From assembly GCF_026891095.1 (NCBI RefSeq), contig NZ_JAPTNL010000016.1, positions 23,062 through 87,061 on the forward strand: a stretch of 64,000 nt of DNA. The letters run 5' to 3'. Position 1 is the stretch's first letter, and the number at the start of each line of letters is the position of its first letter. Position numbers and translations under genes: made by a program. Below, one piece after another: positions 18,736 to 27,987 of the stretch. This DNA is from Roseovarius salincola (GTDB lineage: Bacteria; Pseudomonadota; Alphaproteobacteria; Rhodobacterales; Rhodobacteraceae). Below the pieces are notes generated by a model, which searched no databases, was not told the origin of the DNA, and saw only the letters and a program-made list of their open reading frames with translations.

Positions 18736-19322
18736 GTTCATTGGCGACCCAGTTCGGGCAGAGCTTCTCGGATCATCCGCTGCGCAAGGCGTTCATGAAA
18801 TGGCAGTGCCGCGTGCGCCAGATGGCGATGCGCGAGAACGAGGGGCGGCCCGACGATGCGATCATGCCGGCGGTCCTGCTGCCGGGGCAGGCGGACCCGC
18901 TGGGCCATGTCATCACGGTGATGAACAAGGCGCCGGGCTATTCGGTCACGCCCGAATTGCAGCACATGGCGGCCAAGACCAACGACCCTGCGCAGATCCG
19001 CGATCAGGCGATCCGGTTTCTTTCATCGGCCTATTACCAGAAGGCCGAGGAATTTTCCGACATCCTGACCGCCACTTTTCCGCCCGCCTCGCCCGGTGCC
19101 GCGCAGATTCACGACAGCGGCGAATGCCGCCTGCTGTTCGAGGCCTATGCGCAGCGCTTCGATCTGACCTGCAAGGTCTGGCGACTGGCGCCGCATAACC
19201 TGCTGCATCAGGCCACGATGGCCCATAACGGGCTGTTCAATCCGCAGATGCCGCCCGATACGGTGGTTCTGGGATTCGAGCCGGACTGGGACCGGAGCCG
19301 CGCCGACCCCGAAATCCGCTAG
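18732..19322 (+). CDS. Protein of unknown function coupled to the amidohydrolase
   Basis: A 196-residue protein (MSSLATQFGQSFSDHP...) with no signal peptide or membrane segment and no domain I recognise. It is rich in His, Met and Gln, with two Cys (in KWQCRVRQ and SGECRLLFEAY). Its ATG overlaps the amidohydrolase stop, so the two are co-translated. It ends 15 bases from the end of the convergent MarR gene, closing the cluster. Possible roles are an accessory or subunit of the amidohydrolase; no specific function is claimed. Confidence 0.75.
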   Translation: MSSLATQFGQSFSDHPLRKAFMKWQCRVRQMAMRENEGRPDDAIMPAVLLPGQADPLGHVITVMNKAPGYSVTPELQHMAAKTNDPAQIRDQAIRFLSSAYYQKAEEFSDILTATFPPASPGAAQIHDSGECRLLFEAYAQRFDLTCKVWRLAPHNLLHQATMAHNGLFNPQMPPDTVVLGFEPDWDRSRADPEIR

Positions 19323-19337
19323 GCGCGGATCACGCGA

Positions 19338-19910
19338 TCAGTGCGAGCGGTCGATCTCGCCCACGGCCAGCACTGGGGAGGCGTCGATCTCCTCGGCGTC
19401 AAGCATGGTCGAGACCCGCTCCAGCACCGCGACGATCATCGCCTGTTCCCAGTCATCGAGCGATTCGAACTGCTTGACGTAGCGCTGTTGCAGCGCGTCG
19501 GGGGCGGCGTGAACCTTGGCAACGCCCTCGGGCGTGATCTCAAGCCGGGTCTGGCGGCGGTCCTGCTGGGACTGGCGGCGGGTCAGAAGGCCCTTGGCCT
19601 CGAGCTTCTTTATCAGCGCCGAAATGGTCGCCTGGGTGACGCCCATGCGCTGTGAAAGCTCGGTCGGGGTGGCATGGCCCTTTTCGGCCACGATCTGAAG
19701 CACCCGCAGCTGCACCGCCGTCAGTCCCGCCTCGCGCGCCAGGTTGCGCGAATACATTTCCGTCGCGCGCAGGATACGGCGCAGGGCAATCAGGCTGATA
19801 TCCGTGCGGTCCACATCGAACTCCGTTCCAGACCGATCCAATCTAGCGGTTTTGTGGAAATCCGCAATCCGTGAAGTAGTTTGCTTGTCTTTACTAACTA
19901 TCTGTTTCAT
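19338..19910 (-). CDS. MarR-family regulator divergent from the ectoine operon (EctR-like)
   Basis: A 190-residue MarR-type winged-helix protein with the DNA-binding region TPTELSQRMGVTQATISALIKKLEAKGLLTRR and the wing QQDRRQTRLEITPEG (read in parts). It has an extra N-terminal segment of about 35 residues compared with short MarR proteins. In methylotrophs the MarR-type EctR1 represses ectABC-ask, and the divergent position here (137 bases to ectA) supports the same role. Target sites are not proven; repeats between the genes are listed separately. Confidence 0.88.
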   Translation of the reverse strand: MKQIVSKDKQTTSRIADFHKTARLDRSGTEFDVDRTDISLIALRRILRATEMYSRNLAREAGLTAVQLRVLQIVAEKGHATPTELSQRMGVTQATISALIKKLEAKGLLTRRQSQQDRRQTRLEITPEGVAKVHAAPDALQQRYVKQFESLDDWEQAMIVAVLERVSTMLDAEEIDASPVLAVGEIDRSH

Positions 19911-19947
19911 GATCCTTATATAATGCTAAGGAAAAAAATTAAAATAG

Positions 19948-20006
19948 GCGCGAAATGACGCATATAGCGCGAAATAGTGCTTAGGTAGTTGAAATCGACG
20001 CGCGAA
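19948..20006. promoter_or_regulatory. Candidate operator: repeated GCGCGAA sites upstream of ectA
   Basis: The nine-base word GCGCGAAAT occurs at 19948-19956 and again at 19967-19975, 19 bases apart (about two helical turns). A third, shorter copy GCGCGAA lies at 20000-20006, inside the spacer of the likely ectA promoter. Copies on one face of the helix ending within a promoter are what a repressor array would look like; the divergent MarR regulator is the natural candidate. MarR proteins usually bind palindromes, so this is a suggestion only. Confidence 0.4.
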
Positions 20007-20016
20007 CGAATATACT
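19989..20016 (+). promoter_or_regulatory. Likely ectA promoter
   Basis: TTGAAA at 19989-19994 and TATACT at 20011-20016 are separated by 16 bases, a good match to a sigma-70-type promoter in an otherwise GC-rich genome. Transcription would start near 20023, giving a leader of about 25 bases that contains AAGGGACCAGAAG before the ectA GTG. Confidence 0.6.
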
Positions 20017-20047
20017 TAGTTCATCAAACAACAAGGGACCAGAAGCC

Positions 20048-20572
20048 GTGCACTCTATTGAAGGATCAAAACCGAAGATCACCTTTCGCAAGCCCGCTCG
20101 CGAAGATGGCTCTGCGATTTGGGACCTGATTTCGTCCTGTCACCCGCTTGACGAGAACTCGATGTATTGCAACCTGATCCAGTGCGATCACTTCCGCGAT
20201 ACCTGCATTCTCGCCGAGATCGACGGAGAGACGGTGGGCTGGATTTCGGCCTATGTTCTGCCCGATGACGAAGAGACGCTTTTCGTCTGGCAGGTCGCCG
20301 TATCTGAAAAGGCCCGCGGGCGCGGACTTGGTTCGAAGATGCTCAAGGAACTGGCCAAGCGCGAGGAATGCGAGGGCGTGCGCCGCCTGCAGACCACGAT
20401 CACCATCGACAATGATGCATCCTGGGCGCTGTTCGGACGGTTCTCGAAGGCGATCGGCGGCAAGCTGAAAAGCCAGCCCTATTTCAAGCGGGACGACCAT
20501 TTCGACGGCCGCCACGCGACCGAGCACATGGTCACCATCGAATTCGCCGAAGTGCTGAGGCGCGCCGCCTGA
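20048..20572 (+). CDS. ectA: L-2,4-diaminobutyric acid acetyltransferase
   Basis: A 174-residue GNAT acetyltransferase that makes N-gamma-acetyl-diaminobutyrate from diaminobutyrate and acetyl-CoA, the second dedicated step in ectoine synthesis. It shows the EctA opening ITFRKPAREDGSAIWDLIS, the SCHPLDENSMYCNLIQCDHF segment and the acetyl-CoA loop VSEKARGRGLGSKMLKEL. The start is a GTG at 20048. It is first in ectA-ectB-ectC-ask, downstream of the likely promoter and opposite a MarR regulator. Confidence 0.97.
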   Translation: MHSIEGSKPKITFRKPAREDGSAIWDLISSCHPLDENSMYCNLIQCDHFRDTCILAEIDGETVGWISAYVLPDDEETLFVWQVAVSEKARGRGLGSKMLKELAKREECEGVRRLQTTITIDNDASWALFGRFSKAIGGKLKSQPYFKRDDHFDGRHATEHMVTIEFAEVLRRAA

Positions 20573-20623
20573 TCGCCTGCGAAAGCGCGCCAGCCTTCAA
20601 CTCTCCCAGACAAAGGAAACAGT

Positions 20624-21916
20624 ATGTCGACTGACATGTCAGCCGAACTTGAAATCTTCAATCGCCGTGAATCGGAAGCGCGCAGCTATTGCCGCAGCTT
20701 CGAGACGGTGTTCACCAAAGCCAGCGGCGCGGAAATGACCGGCGCCGACGGCAAGACCTATATCGACTTCCTGGCCGGGTGTTCGTCGCTCAACTACGGA
20801 CACAACGACCCCGACATGAAAGAGGCTCTGATCGCGCATATCGCCGATGACGGCATTGCCCACGGTCTTGATATGTATACGCAAGAAAAGGTCCGCTTTC
20901 TGAAGGCCTATGAGGACAATATCCTCAAGCCGCGCGGGATGGACCACAAGGTCATGATGACCGGACCCACCGGCACCAACGCCGTCGAGGCGGCGATGAA
21001 GCTGGCCCGCAAGGTCACGGGCCGCCGCAATATCGTGGCCTTCACCAACGGCTTTCATGGCATGACCATGGGCGCGCTGTCGCTGACCGGCAATACCGGC
21101 AAGCGTGGCGGCGCTGGCGGCGGTTCGCTGTCGGACGTGACCCATATGCCGTTCGAGGGCGCCTTTGGCGACGATACCGATACGCTGGCCTATCTCGAGA
21201 TGATGCTCGACAATTCATCGTCCGGCATCGACGCTCCTGCCGCGTTCATCTTTGAACCCGTGCAGGGCGAGGGTGGCCTGAATGCCGCGTCGGATGAGTG
21301 GATGCGCGGCGTTGCCCGCATCGCCAAGAAGCATGGCGCGCTGCTGATCGTCGACGACATCCAGTCGGGCTGCGGACGCACCGGCACATATTTTTCTTTC
21401 GAGTCGGCGGGCATCGTGCCCGACATGATCACCCAGGCGAAATCGCTGTCTGGCTTCGGCCTGCCCTTTGCGGCGCTGCTTATCAAGCGCGAGCATGACA
21501 TCTGGAAGCCCGCCGAACATAACGGCACCTTCCGCGGCAATACCCATGCATTCGTCACGGGCCGCGTCGCACTTGAGAAGTTCTGGGCCGATGACGGTTT
21601 TCAGAACGACGTGCAGCACAAGTCTGCTATCCTCACCAGCGGATTGCAGGCCATCGCCGAGATCGTGCCGGGTGCGCGCCTCAAGGGCCGCGGCATGATG
21701 CAGGGTGTCGATGTGGGCGCCGGCGAGACCGCCAGCGCGATCTGTGCCCGCGCCTTTGAGAAGGGCCTCATCATCGAGACCTCGGGTGCGGATGACGAGG
21801 TGGTCAAGGTGCTTGCACCGCTGACAATCCCCGAAGAGACGTTGCGCAAGGGCCTGAACATCCTGCTGGATGCCGCCCGCGACGTGACGGTGCAGACCAA
21901 AGTGGCAGCGGAGTAA
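20624..21916 (+). CDS. ectB: Diaminobutyrate--2-oxoglutarate transaminase
   Basis: A 430-residue class-III aminotransferase converting aspartate semialdehyde to 2,4-diaminobutyrate. Evidence: ESEARSYCRSFETVFTKASGAEM near the start, TGPTGTNAVEAAMKLARKVTGR, FHGMTMGALSLTGN, the PLP Asp in IVDDIQSGCGRTG and the PLP Lys in ITQAKSLSGFGLPFA. Length equals typical EctB. AAGGAAACAGT precedes the ATG. It ends five bases before ectC. Confidence 0.98.
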   Translation: MSTDMSAELEIFNRRESEARSYCRSFETVFTKASGAEMTGADGKTYIDFLAGCSSLNYGHNDPDMKEALIAHIADDGIAHGLDMYTQEKVRFLKAYEDNILKPRGMDHKVMMTGPTGTNAVEAAMKLARKVTGRRNIVAFTNGFHGMTMGALSLTGNTGKRGGAGGGSLSDVTHMPFEGAFGDDTDTLAYLEMMLDNSSSGIDAPAAFIFEPVQGEGGLNAASDEWMRGVARIAKKHGALLIVDDIQSGCGRTGTYFSFESAGIVPDMITQAKSLSGFGLPFAALLIKREHDIWKPAEHNGTFRGNTHAFVTGRVALEKFWADDGFQNDVQHKSAILTSGLQAIAEIVPGARLKGRGMMQGVDVGAGETASAICARAFEKGLIIETSGADDEVVKVLAPLTIPEETLRKGLNILLDAARDVTVQTKVAAE

Positions 21917-21920
21917 CACG

Positions 21921-22313
21921 ATGATTGTAAGAGATTTCGACAATGTGGTGAAGGACGGCAACTCGGTCTCGGACGCGAACTGGACATCCGTGCGGATGCT
22001 CCTGGCCGATGACGGGATGGGGTTTTCGTTCCACATCACCTTCCTTGAAGCAGGCAGTGAGCACACGTTCGAATACAAGAACCATTTCGAAAGCGTCTAC
22101 TGCATTCAGGGCAAGGGCTCGATTACCGATCTCAAGACGGGTGAGACCCACCCGATCAAGCCGGGCACCATGTATGCCCTGAACGAACATGACCGCCACA
22201 CGCTGCGCGCCGAAGAAGAACTGGTCATGGCCTGCGTGTTCAACCCGCCCGTCACCGGCCGGGAAGTTCACCAGGAAGACGGATCTTATGCGGCGCCCGA
22301 AGACGTGGCCTGA
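21921..22313 (+). CDS. ectC: L-ectoine synthase
   Basis: A 130-residue cupin that cyclises N-gamma-acetyl-diaminobutyrate to ectoine. It begins MIVRDFDNV, carries the cupin metal-ligand strands (HTFEYKNHFESVYCIQGKGSI and GTMYALNEHDRHTLRAEE, read in part) and ends as usual for EctC. Spacing to ectB is four bases. No ectD (hydroxylase) gene follows, so this operon makes ectoine, and hydroxyectoine only if ectD lies elsewhere. Confidence 0.98.
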   Translation: MIVRDFDNVVKDGNSVSDANWTSVRMLLADDGMGFSFHITFLEAGSEHTFEYKNHFESVYCIQGKGSITDLKTGETHPIKPGTMYALNEHDRHTLRAEEELVMACVFNPPVTGREVHQEDGSYAAPEDVA

Positions 22314-22355
22314 AACCAGAGGCGCTCCTCGGCGCAAGCCCGGGAGTGAACATTG

Positions 22356-23798
22356 ATGACCCATCACGCTAACCATACCGTCGAAAAGATTGGCGGAACC
22401 TCGATGTCGCGGCTCGACGAACTGGTGGATACCCTGTTCAAGCGCGGCGACGAGGCGCGGATCTATGACCGGATCTTCGTTGTCTCGGCTTTCGGCGGCA
22501 TTACCAACCTGCTGCTCGAGCACAAGAAGTCCGGCGAAGCCGGCGTCTATGCCTGCTTTGCCAATGACGAGGACGATCACGGCTGGATGGACGCGCTGTC
22601 CAAGGTCGCCGACCGCATGCGCGAAGCGCACCGCGGGGTCTTGGAGCATGCCGCCGATCTGAGCGATGCGGACGATTTCGTGCGCGACCGGATCGACGGT
22701 GTGCGCAACTGCCTGATCGACTTGCAGCGGCTGTGTTCCTACGGGCATTTCCGCCTGAGCCAGCATATGATGCTGACACGCGAATTGCTGTCGGGCCTGG
22801 GTGAATCCCATTCGGCCTATGTGACCACGCTGGCGCTGCGCCGGGTGGGCATCAATGCCCGTTTCGTGGATCTGTCGGGCTGGCGCGACGAGCGCGAGAT
22901 GACCCTTGACGAACGTATCCGCGACGGGCTGGACGATGTGGACCTGTCCGAGGAACTGCCCATCGTCACCGGCTATGCGCAATGCGCCGAAGGGCTGATG
23001 GCAGAATTCGACCGCGGGTATTCCGAGGTGACCTTCAGCCGGATCGCCGCCCTGACGCATGCGCGCGAGGCGATCATCCACAAGGAGTTCCACCTGTCCT
23101 CGGCCGATCCCAAGCTGGTCAAGGGCGAGGTGCGCAAGCTGGGTCACACCAATTACGACGTGGCCGACCAACTGTCGAACATGGGGATGGAGGCGATCCA
23201 CCCCAAGGCGGCCAAGACCCTGCGTCAGGCCGATGTGGCCCTGCGCGTCACCAACGCCTTCGAGCCGCACGACCCCGGCACCCTGATTGACGATCAGCCC
23301 GCCGAATCCCCGGCGGCCGAGATCGTCACCGGTCTCGATGTGCATGCGCTCGAGCTGTTCGAGCAGGACATGGTCGGCGTGAAGGGCTACGACGCGCGCA
23401 TCCTCGAACTGCTGACGCGGCACGGGATCAGGATCGTGTCGAAGACCTCGAACGCCAATACGATCACGCATTACGTCGACGCCCCCCTGCGCGAGCTGCG
23501 CAAGGTCGAGACGGACCTCAACAAGGTCTATCCAAGCGCCGAGCTGACGATCCAGCCGCTGGCCATCGCATCGGTTATCGGGCGCGATCTGAAGGGGTTG
23601 AACACCCTGGGCCGTGGGCTCAAGGCGCTGGCCGAGGCGGATGTCGAGGTACTGGCCGCGCAACAGACGACCCGCTCGGTCGACGTTCAGTTCGTGATTC
23701 CACGCGAATCGCTGGCGGCTTCAATCGGAGCGCTGCACGGCGCACTCCTGCCTGCCACGGATGTGGCAGAGTTGAAGCCGAAAAAGAAGGCCGCCTGA
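22356..23798 (+). CDS. ask: Ectoine-cluster aspartate kinase (Ask_Ect)
   Basis: A 480-residue aspartokinase with KIGGTSMSRLDEL near the N terminus, the kinase core (VVSAFGGITNLLLEHKKSG) and C-terminal ACT domains (KGYDARILELLTRHGIRIV). Ask_Ect is a specialised isozyme found at the end of ect operons and is less inhibited by amino acid end products, feeding aspartyl phosphate into ectoine. ATG at 22356 is preferred over TTG at 22353, with GGGAG upstream. It is followed by a strong terminator that closes the operon. Confidence 0.95.
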   Translation: MTHHANHTVEKIGGTSMSRLDELVDTLFKRGDEARIYDRIFVVSAFGGITNLLLEHKKSGEAGVYACFANDEDDHGWMDALSKVADRMREAHRGVLEHAADLSDADDFVRDRIDGVRNCLIDLQRLCSYGHFRLSQHMMLTRELLSGLGESHSAYVTTLALRRVGINARFVDLSGWRDEREMTLDERIRDGLDDVDLSEELPIVTGYAQCAEGLMAEFDRGYSEVTFSRIAALTHAREAIIHKEFHLSSADPKLVKGEVRKLGHTNYDVADQLSNMGMEAIHPKAAKTLRQADVALRVTNAFEPHDPGTLIDDQPAESPAAEIVTGLDVHALELFEQDMVGVKGYDARILELLTRHGIRIVSKTSNANTITHYVDAPLRELRKVETDLNKVYPSAELTIQPLAIASVIGRDLKGLNTLGRGLKALAEADVEVLAAQQTTRSVDVQFVIPRESLAASIGALHGALLPATDVAELKPKKKAA

Positions 23799-23832
23799 GA
23801 GCGACCTGAAATCAAGAAATACCAGTGACTTG

Positions 23833-23872
23833 CCCCGTCTGGCCCTCCCTTGGCCCGGCGGGGTTTCTTTTT
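23833..23872 (+). terminator. Rho-independent terminator of the ect operon
   Basis: A 12-base-pair stem (CCCCGTCTGGCC with GGCCCGGCGGGG, one G-U pair and one mismatch) around a seven-base loop at 23833-23863 is followed by TTTCTTTTT. It lies 35 bases after the ask stop. Confidence 0.85.
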
Positions 23873-23915
23873 GGGCGCGGACATTTCCGGGGGGAATTGG
23901 CATCATGACCGGGTG

Positions 23916-25109
23916 ATGCACGACGCGCTGCCATATCTTGATCTGAGCGACCCGGCACTATCGACGCGCGGCCCCGAAATGCGCGCCGCGCGCGCCGCGC
24001 ATTGGTGCGCTGCCACCCCTTACGGGCTGGCGGTGCTGCGCTATCATGCGGTGGGGCATATCCTGCGCGACCGGCGCTTCCGACAGGGCAGTCATAACTG
24101 GCCCGCCACCCTGGGGATCGAAGGGCGTTTCGCCGATTTCTGGCGCCAGTCGATGATCGGGCAGGAGGGCGCGGCACATAAGCGGTTGCGCGCGCTGGCG
24201 GTGCCCGCCTTATCCCAGACCCATGTCGAAAGCCTGATCCCCGCCTTCGATGCCATCGCCGCCGATCTTTGCGCGCAGCTTCGCGAAAGCGACCATTGCG
24301 AGTTTCAGCAGACCTTCAGCACACCCTTTGCCGGACAGGCGATCACCACGCTACTGGGGATGGCGCGCGCTGACTGGCCGCAGGTGGCGCATGACGCCTC
24401 GGAACTGGGGCTGGCGATGGGCATCACCGCCAAGACCTACGAGGCGCGGTTCAATGCCGCCTGCGGGCGGCTCTTCGATCTGGCGGGTGATCTTGTGATG
24501 CGCGTGCGGCGCGGGCAGGACCGCGAAAGCTATGTCGCGCGGATGGTCGCCGCCTTCGATGCCAATGGGGATTGCAGCCATGAGGAATTGCTCAACACCA
24601 TCGTGATTTCGATCTTCGGCGGGGTCGACACGACCCGCGCATTGCTGGGGCTCGGGCTGTCGCTGTTCATCGAGAACCCGGCGCAGTGGCAGGCGTTACG
24701 CGCTGATGCCGCCCTGGTCCCGGCGGCGATAGAAGAGATCATCCGCACCCGCCCCACGACCACATGGGCCACAAGACAGGCTGTCGAGGATGTCGAGATC
24801 GACGGGATGACTATCGAGGCGGGCACCGTGCTGCATCTGCTGGTGCATGCCTCGGCGCGCGATCCGGCGGTCTGTGACGATCCCGCCTTTGACATCACGG
24901 CGCGACGGCGGCGGCATTTCGGCTTTGGCGGCGGGGCGCATCATTGCATCGGCCATTACGTGGCGCGCACCGATATTGCCGCAGCGCTGCGCGCCTTGCG
25001 CCGGACCTTTGAACGTGTCGCCTATGACGGCACGCCCGAATGGATGCCCGATAGCGGCAATACCGGCGCGCTCAGCCTGCCGATCCGATATCGTGCAGCC
25101 AAGGGCTGA
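23916..25109 (+). CDS. Cytochrome P450
   Basis: A 397-residue bacterial class-I P450. It has the I-helix motif GGVDTTRALLG (Gly replaces the usual Ala), the K-helix ExxR in EEIIRTRP and the heme-binding loop FGFGGGAHHCIGH with the axial Cys. No membrane anchor is present, so it is soluble and needs a ferredoxin and reductase, none of which is adjacent. Substrate unknown. The ATG at 23916 is chosen because the frame upstream overlaps the ect terminator. It is unrelated to ectoine synthesis by family and is separated from it by that terminator. Confidence 0.92.
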   Translation: MHDALPYLDLSDPALSTRGPEMRAARAAHWCAATPYGLAVLRYHAVGHILRDRRFRQGSHNWPATLGIEGRFADFWRQSMIGQEGAAHKRLRALAVPALSQTHVESLIPAFDAIAADLCAQLRESDHCEFQQTFSTPFAGQAITTLLGMARADWPQVAHDASELGLAMGITAKTYEARFNAACGRLFDLAGDLVMRVRRGQDRESYVARMVAAFDANGDCSHEELLNTIVISIFGGVDTTRALLGLGLSLFIENPAQWQALRADAALVPAAIEEIIRTRPTTTWATRQAVEDVEIDGMTIEAGTVLHLLVHASARDPAVCDDPAFDITARRRRHFGFGGGAHHCIGHYVARTDIAAALRALRRTFERVAYDGTPEWMPDSGNTGALSLPIRYRAAKG

Positions 25110-25121
25110 ATATCCCGGCGT

Positions 25122-25508
25122 TCAGTCGCGCGCGAGATCCTGAAGGATCGGGCAATCGGGCCGGTTGTCGCCCGCGCATTCATGCACCAGATGGGTCAGC
25201 GTGTCGCGCATCGAGCGCAGCTGCGCCAGCTTTTCTTCGATCCGGTCCAGATGGTCTTGCGCGACACGTTTCACATCGGCGCTGGCGCGCGCATCATCCT
25301 CATAGAGCGCCAGAAGGGTGCGGCAATCCTCGATCGAGAAGCCAAGCGCGCGCGCCCGTCCCAGAAAGGCCAGCTTGTGCACGTCGCTGTCCGCAAAGGC
25401 GCGATAGCCATTGGCGTCGCGCGCAGGGCGGATCAAGCCGATCTCTTCGTAATAGCGGATCGTCTTGGGCGGCAGGTCGGTGCGCCGCGCCACTTCGGAA
25501 ATGTTCAT
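25122..25508 (-). CDS. cueR: Cu(I)-responsive MerR-family regulator CueR
   Basis: A 128-residue MerR-type activator: winged helix [22 protein letters not shown], a long dimerisation helix and the C-terminal metal loop C-A-G-D-N-R-P-D-C, the Cys-x7-Cys spacing of copper/silver/gold sensors. CueR distorts promoters with a long spacer to activate copper efflux. It overlaps the copA stop by four bases (ATGA), so it is expressed with its own target; a matching CueR promoter lies upstream of copA. Confidence 0.94.
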   Translation of the reverse strand: MNISEVARRTDLPPKTIRYYEEIGLIRPARDANGYRAFADSDVHKLAFLGRARALGFSIEDCRTLLALYEDDARASADVKRVAQDHLDRIEEKLAQLRSMRDTLTHLVHECAGDNRPDCPILQDLARD

Positions 25509-27967
25509 GCCGTGCCCCTTTCCATGACCGGCTTGATCCGGCGCAGCCGCAGCGCGTTGCTCAGCACGAAGACCGAACTGAGCGCCATCGCCCCCGCCGC
25601 CAGCATCGGCGACAAGAGCATGCCGGTCAGCGGATAAATCACCCCGGCGGCCACCGGAATGAGCGCGGTGTTGTATGCGAAGGCCCAGAACAGGTTCTGG
25701 CGGATGTTGCGCATGGTCGCGCGTGACAGGCCTCGCGCGTTCACCACCCCCGCAAGGTCGCCCGAGATCAGCACGATATCCGCCGCCTCGATCGCCACAT
25801 CGGTGCCGCTGCCCACGGCAATGCCGATATCGGCCTCGGCCAGCGCAGGGGCGTCGTTGATGCCGTCACCCACGAAAGCGACGGTGCCATGGCGTTCACG
25901 CAGCGCGCCAAGGGCCGCGACCTTGCCATCGGGGAGGACTTCGGACTCGACATGGTCGATGCCAAGTTGCCCGGCGATGGCCTTGGCGGTGGCGTGGCTG
26001 TCGCCGGTGATCATCGCGGTCTCGATGCCCTGCGCGTGAAGCGCGTCGATCACCTTGCGGCTGGTCTTCTTGATCGGGTCGGCCACCGCGAGGATTGCCG
26101 CAAGCTGCCCGTCGATGGCGGCGAAAACCGGGGTCTCGCCGCGTGCGCCCATCTCGGCGGCGCGCCCGGCGAGCGCCCCGGTGTCGATGCCTTCGCGCTC
26201 CATCAGGCGCCTGGCGCCGATCAGAAGGTCATGGCCATCAGTGCGCGCGCCAAGGCCAAAGCCGCTGATCGCGCGAAAGCCTTCGGGTTGGGGCAGGGCG
26301 AGGCCGCGCTCATGGGCGGCGGCCTCGATGGCGCGGGCGATGGGGTGTTCGGACTGTCCTTCGACGGCGGCGACAAGGCGCAGCATGTCATCCTCGTCCC
26401 AATCCCCCGCAAGGGTCACGCCGGTCAGGCGCGGGCGACCTTCGGTGAGCGTGCCGGTCTTGTCGAAGGCGACGACGCGCGCCTCGTCCAGCCGTTGCAG
26501 CGCATCGCCCTTGCGCAGCAGCACGCCCATTTCGGCGCCGCGTCCGGTGCCCACCATGATCGAGGTGGGCGTGGCAAGCCCCATGGCGCAAGGGCAGGCG
26601 ACGATCAGCACCGACACCCCGGCCACAAGCGCGAAGCTCAGCGCCGGGTCCGGCCCGAACACGAGCCAGGCGGCGATGGTCGCCAGCGCCGTGGCGATCA
26701 CGGCGGGCACGAAGATGCGCACCACACGATCCGCCAGCGACTGGATCGGCAGCTTGGCGCCCTGCGCCTGTTCCACCATCGCGATGATCTGCGACAGCAT
26801 CGTGTCGCGCCCCACCTTGGTGGCGCGGAACGACAGCGCGCCGTCACCGTTGATCGTACCGCCGATCACCACATCGCCGGGCTTTTTCGCGACCGGTACG
26901 GGCTCGCCCGAGACCATGCTCTCATCGACATAGGAGTCGCCGCTTATCACCTCGCCATCGACGGCGATCTTTTCGCCGGGGCGCACATGCACGACATCGC
27001 CGACCCCAAGCGCGTCGATGGATATCTCGGTGATCTCGCCGTTACGCTCGACCCGTGCGCTTTGCGGCTGCAAGCCGACCAGCTTCTGGATTGCCGCGCC
27101 GGTGCGCCCCTTGGCGCGCGCCTCGAGCCAACGGCCCAGCAGGATCAGCGTCACGATCACCGCCGCCGCCTCGTAATAGACGGCGCGGGTGCCCTCGGGC
27201 AGGAGCGCAGGGGCGAACAGCGCGACCGTCGAAAACACCCAGGCCGCCGAGGTGCCAAGCGCCACAAGGCTGTTCATGTCGGGCGCGCCGCGCAGCAGCG
27301 CCGGAAAGCCACGGCTGAAGAAGCCGCGCCCGGGCCAGGCCAGCACCAGTGAAGTCAGTGCGAACTGGATCATCCAGGCGGTCTCGCGCCCGATGCTGCC
27401 ATGAACCAGATCGCCGAAGCCCGGAATGACATGGCCGCCCATCTCCATGATGAAAACCGGCAGGGTCAGCGCCCCCGCGATCAGCGTCAGGCGGCGGGCA
27501 TGGTCGGTCTCGGCGGCGTTGCGGTCCGATTGCGTGTCCTGGCCGGTTTCCCCTGCGGGCCGCGCCGGATATCCGATATCCGTGACCGCGCGCGCCAGAT
27601 CGGCCGCATCATTCGCGCCGCTCAGGTAGCGGATCAGCGCAGTCTGGCTCGCCAGGTTGACGGATGCCTCCAGCACGCCGGGCTGGGCGCGCAACGCGTC
27701 CTCGACCCGCCCGGTGCAGGAGGCACAGCTCATGCCGGAAATCTCCAGGGTCGCGCTGGCCTCGCGCGCGGGGTAGTTCGCGGCCTTGAGGGCCGCCGCG
27801 ATTTCGGCGGCCTCGGTGCCATTGACGGTCATCTGCGCCTGGCCATTGGCGAAATTGACCGAGACCCCGCTGACGCCGGGCAACTGGTCAAGCGCGCGTT
27901 CGGCCCGCCCGGCGCAGCCCGCGCAAGAGAGGTTCTCGATTTCGATGTTGAGTGAGCGAGATGTCAT
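25505..27967 (-). CDS. copA: Copper-exporting P1B-type ATPase
   Basis: An 820-residue P1B-ATPase that pumps Cu(I) out of the cytoplasm. It has two N-terminal metal-binding domains with CxxC (LSCAGCAGR and MSCASCTGR), the membrane CPC in [12 protein letters not shown], the phosphorylation motif [10 protein letters not shown], the SEHP motif of the nucleotide domain, [10 protein letters not shown], and the YN and MALSS residues of the last helices. ATG at 27967 is used: AGGGGATCACC precedes it, while an ATG at 27985 would lie three bases from the promoter -10 box. Forms an operon with cueR. Confidence 0.97.
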   Translation of the reverse strand: MTSRSLNIEIENLSCAGCAGRAERALDQLPGVSGVSVNFANGQAQMTVNGTEAAEIAAALKAANYPAREASATLEISGMSCASCTGRVEDALRAQPGVLEASVNLASQTALIRYLSGANDAADLARAVTDIGYPARPAGETGQDTQSDRNAAETDHARRLTLIAGALTLPVFIMEMGGHVIPGFGDLVHGSIGRETAWMIQFALTSLVLAWPGRGFFSRGFPALLRGAPDMNSLVALGTSAAWVFSTVALFAPALLPEGTRAVYYEAAAVIVTLILLGRWLEARAKGRTGAAIQKLVGLQPQSARVERNGEITEISIDALGVGDVVHVRPGEKIAVDGEVISGDSYVDESMVSGEPVPVAKKPGDVVIGGTINGDGALSFRATKVGRDTMLSQIIAMVEQAQGAKLPIQSLADRVVRIFVPAVIATALATIAAWLVFGPDPALSFALVAGVSVLIVACPCAMGLATPTSIMVGTGRGAEMGVLLRKGDALQRLDEARVVAFDKTGTLTEGRPRLTGVTLAGDWDEDDMLRLVAAVEGQSEHPIARAIEAAAHERGLALPQPEGFRAISGFGLGARTDGHDLLIGARRLMEREGIDTGALAGRAAEMGARGETPVFAAIDGQLAAILAVADPIKKTSRKVIDALHAQGIETAMITGDSHATAKAIAGQLGIDHVESEVLPDGKVAALGALRERHGTVAFVGDGINDAPALAEADIGIAVGSGTDVAIEAADIVLISGDLAGVVNARGLSRATMRNIRQNLFWAFAYNTALIPVAAGVIYPLTGMLLSPMLAAGAMALSSVFVLSNALRLRRIKPVMERGTA

Positions 27968-27987
27968 GGTGATCCCCTTTCGCATCT

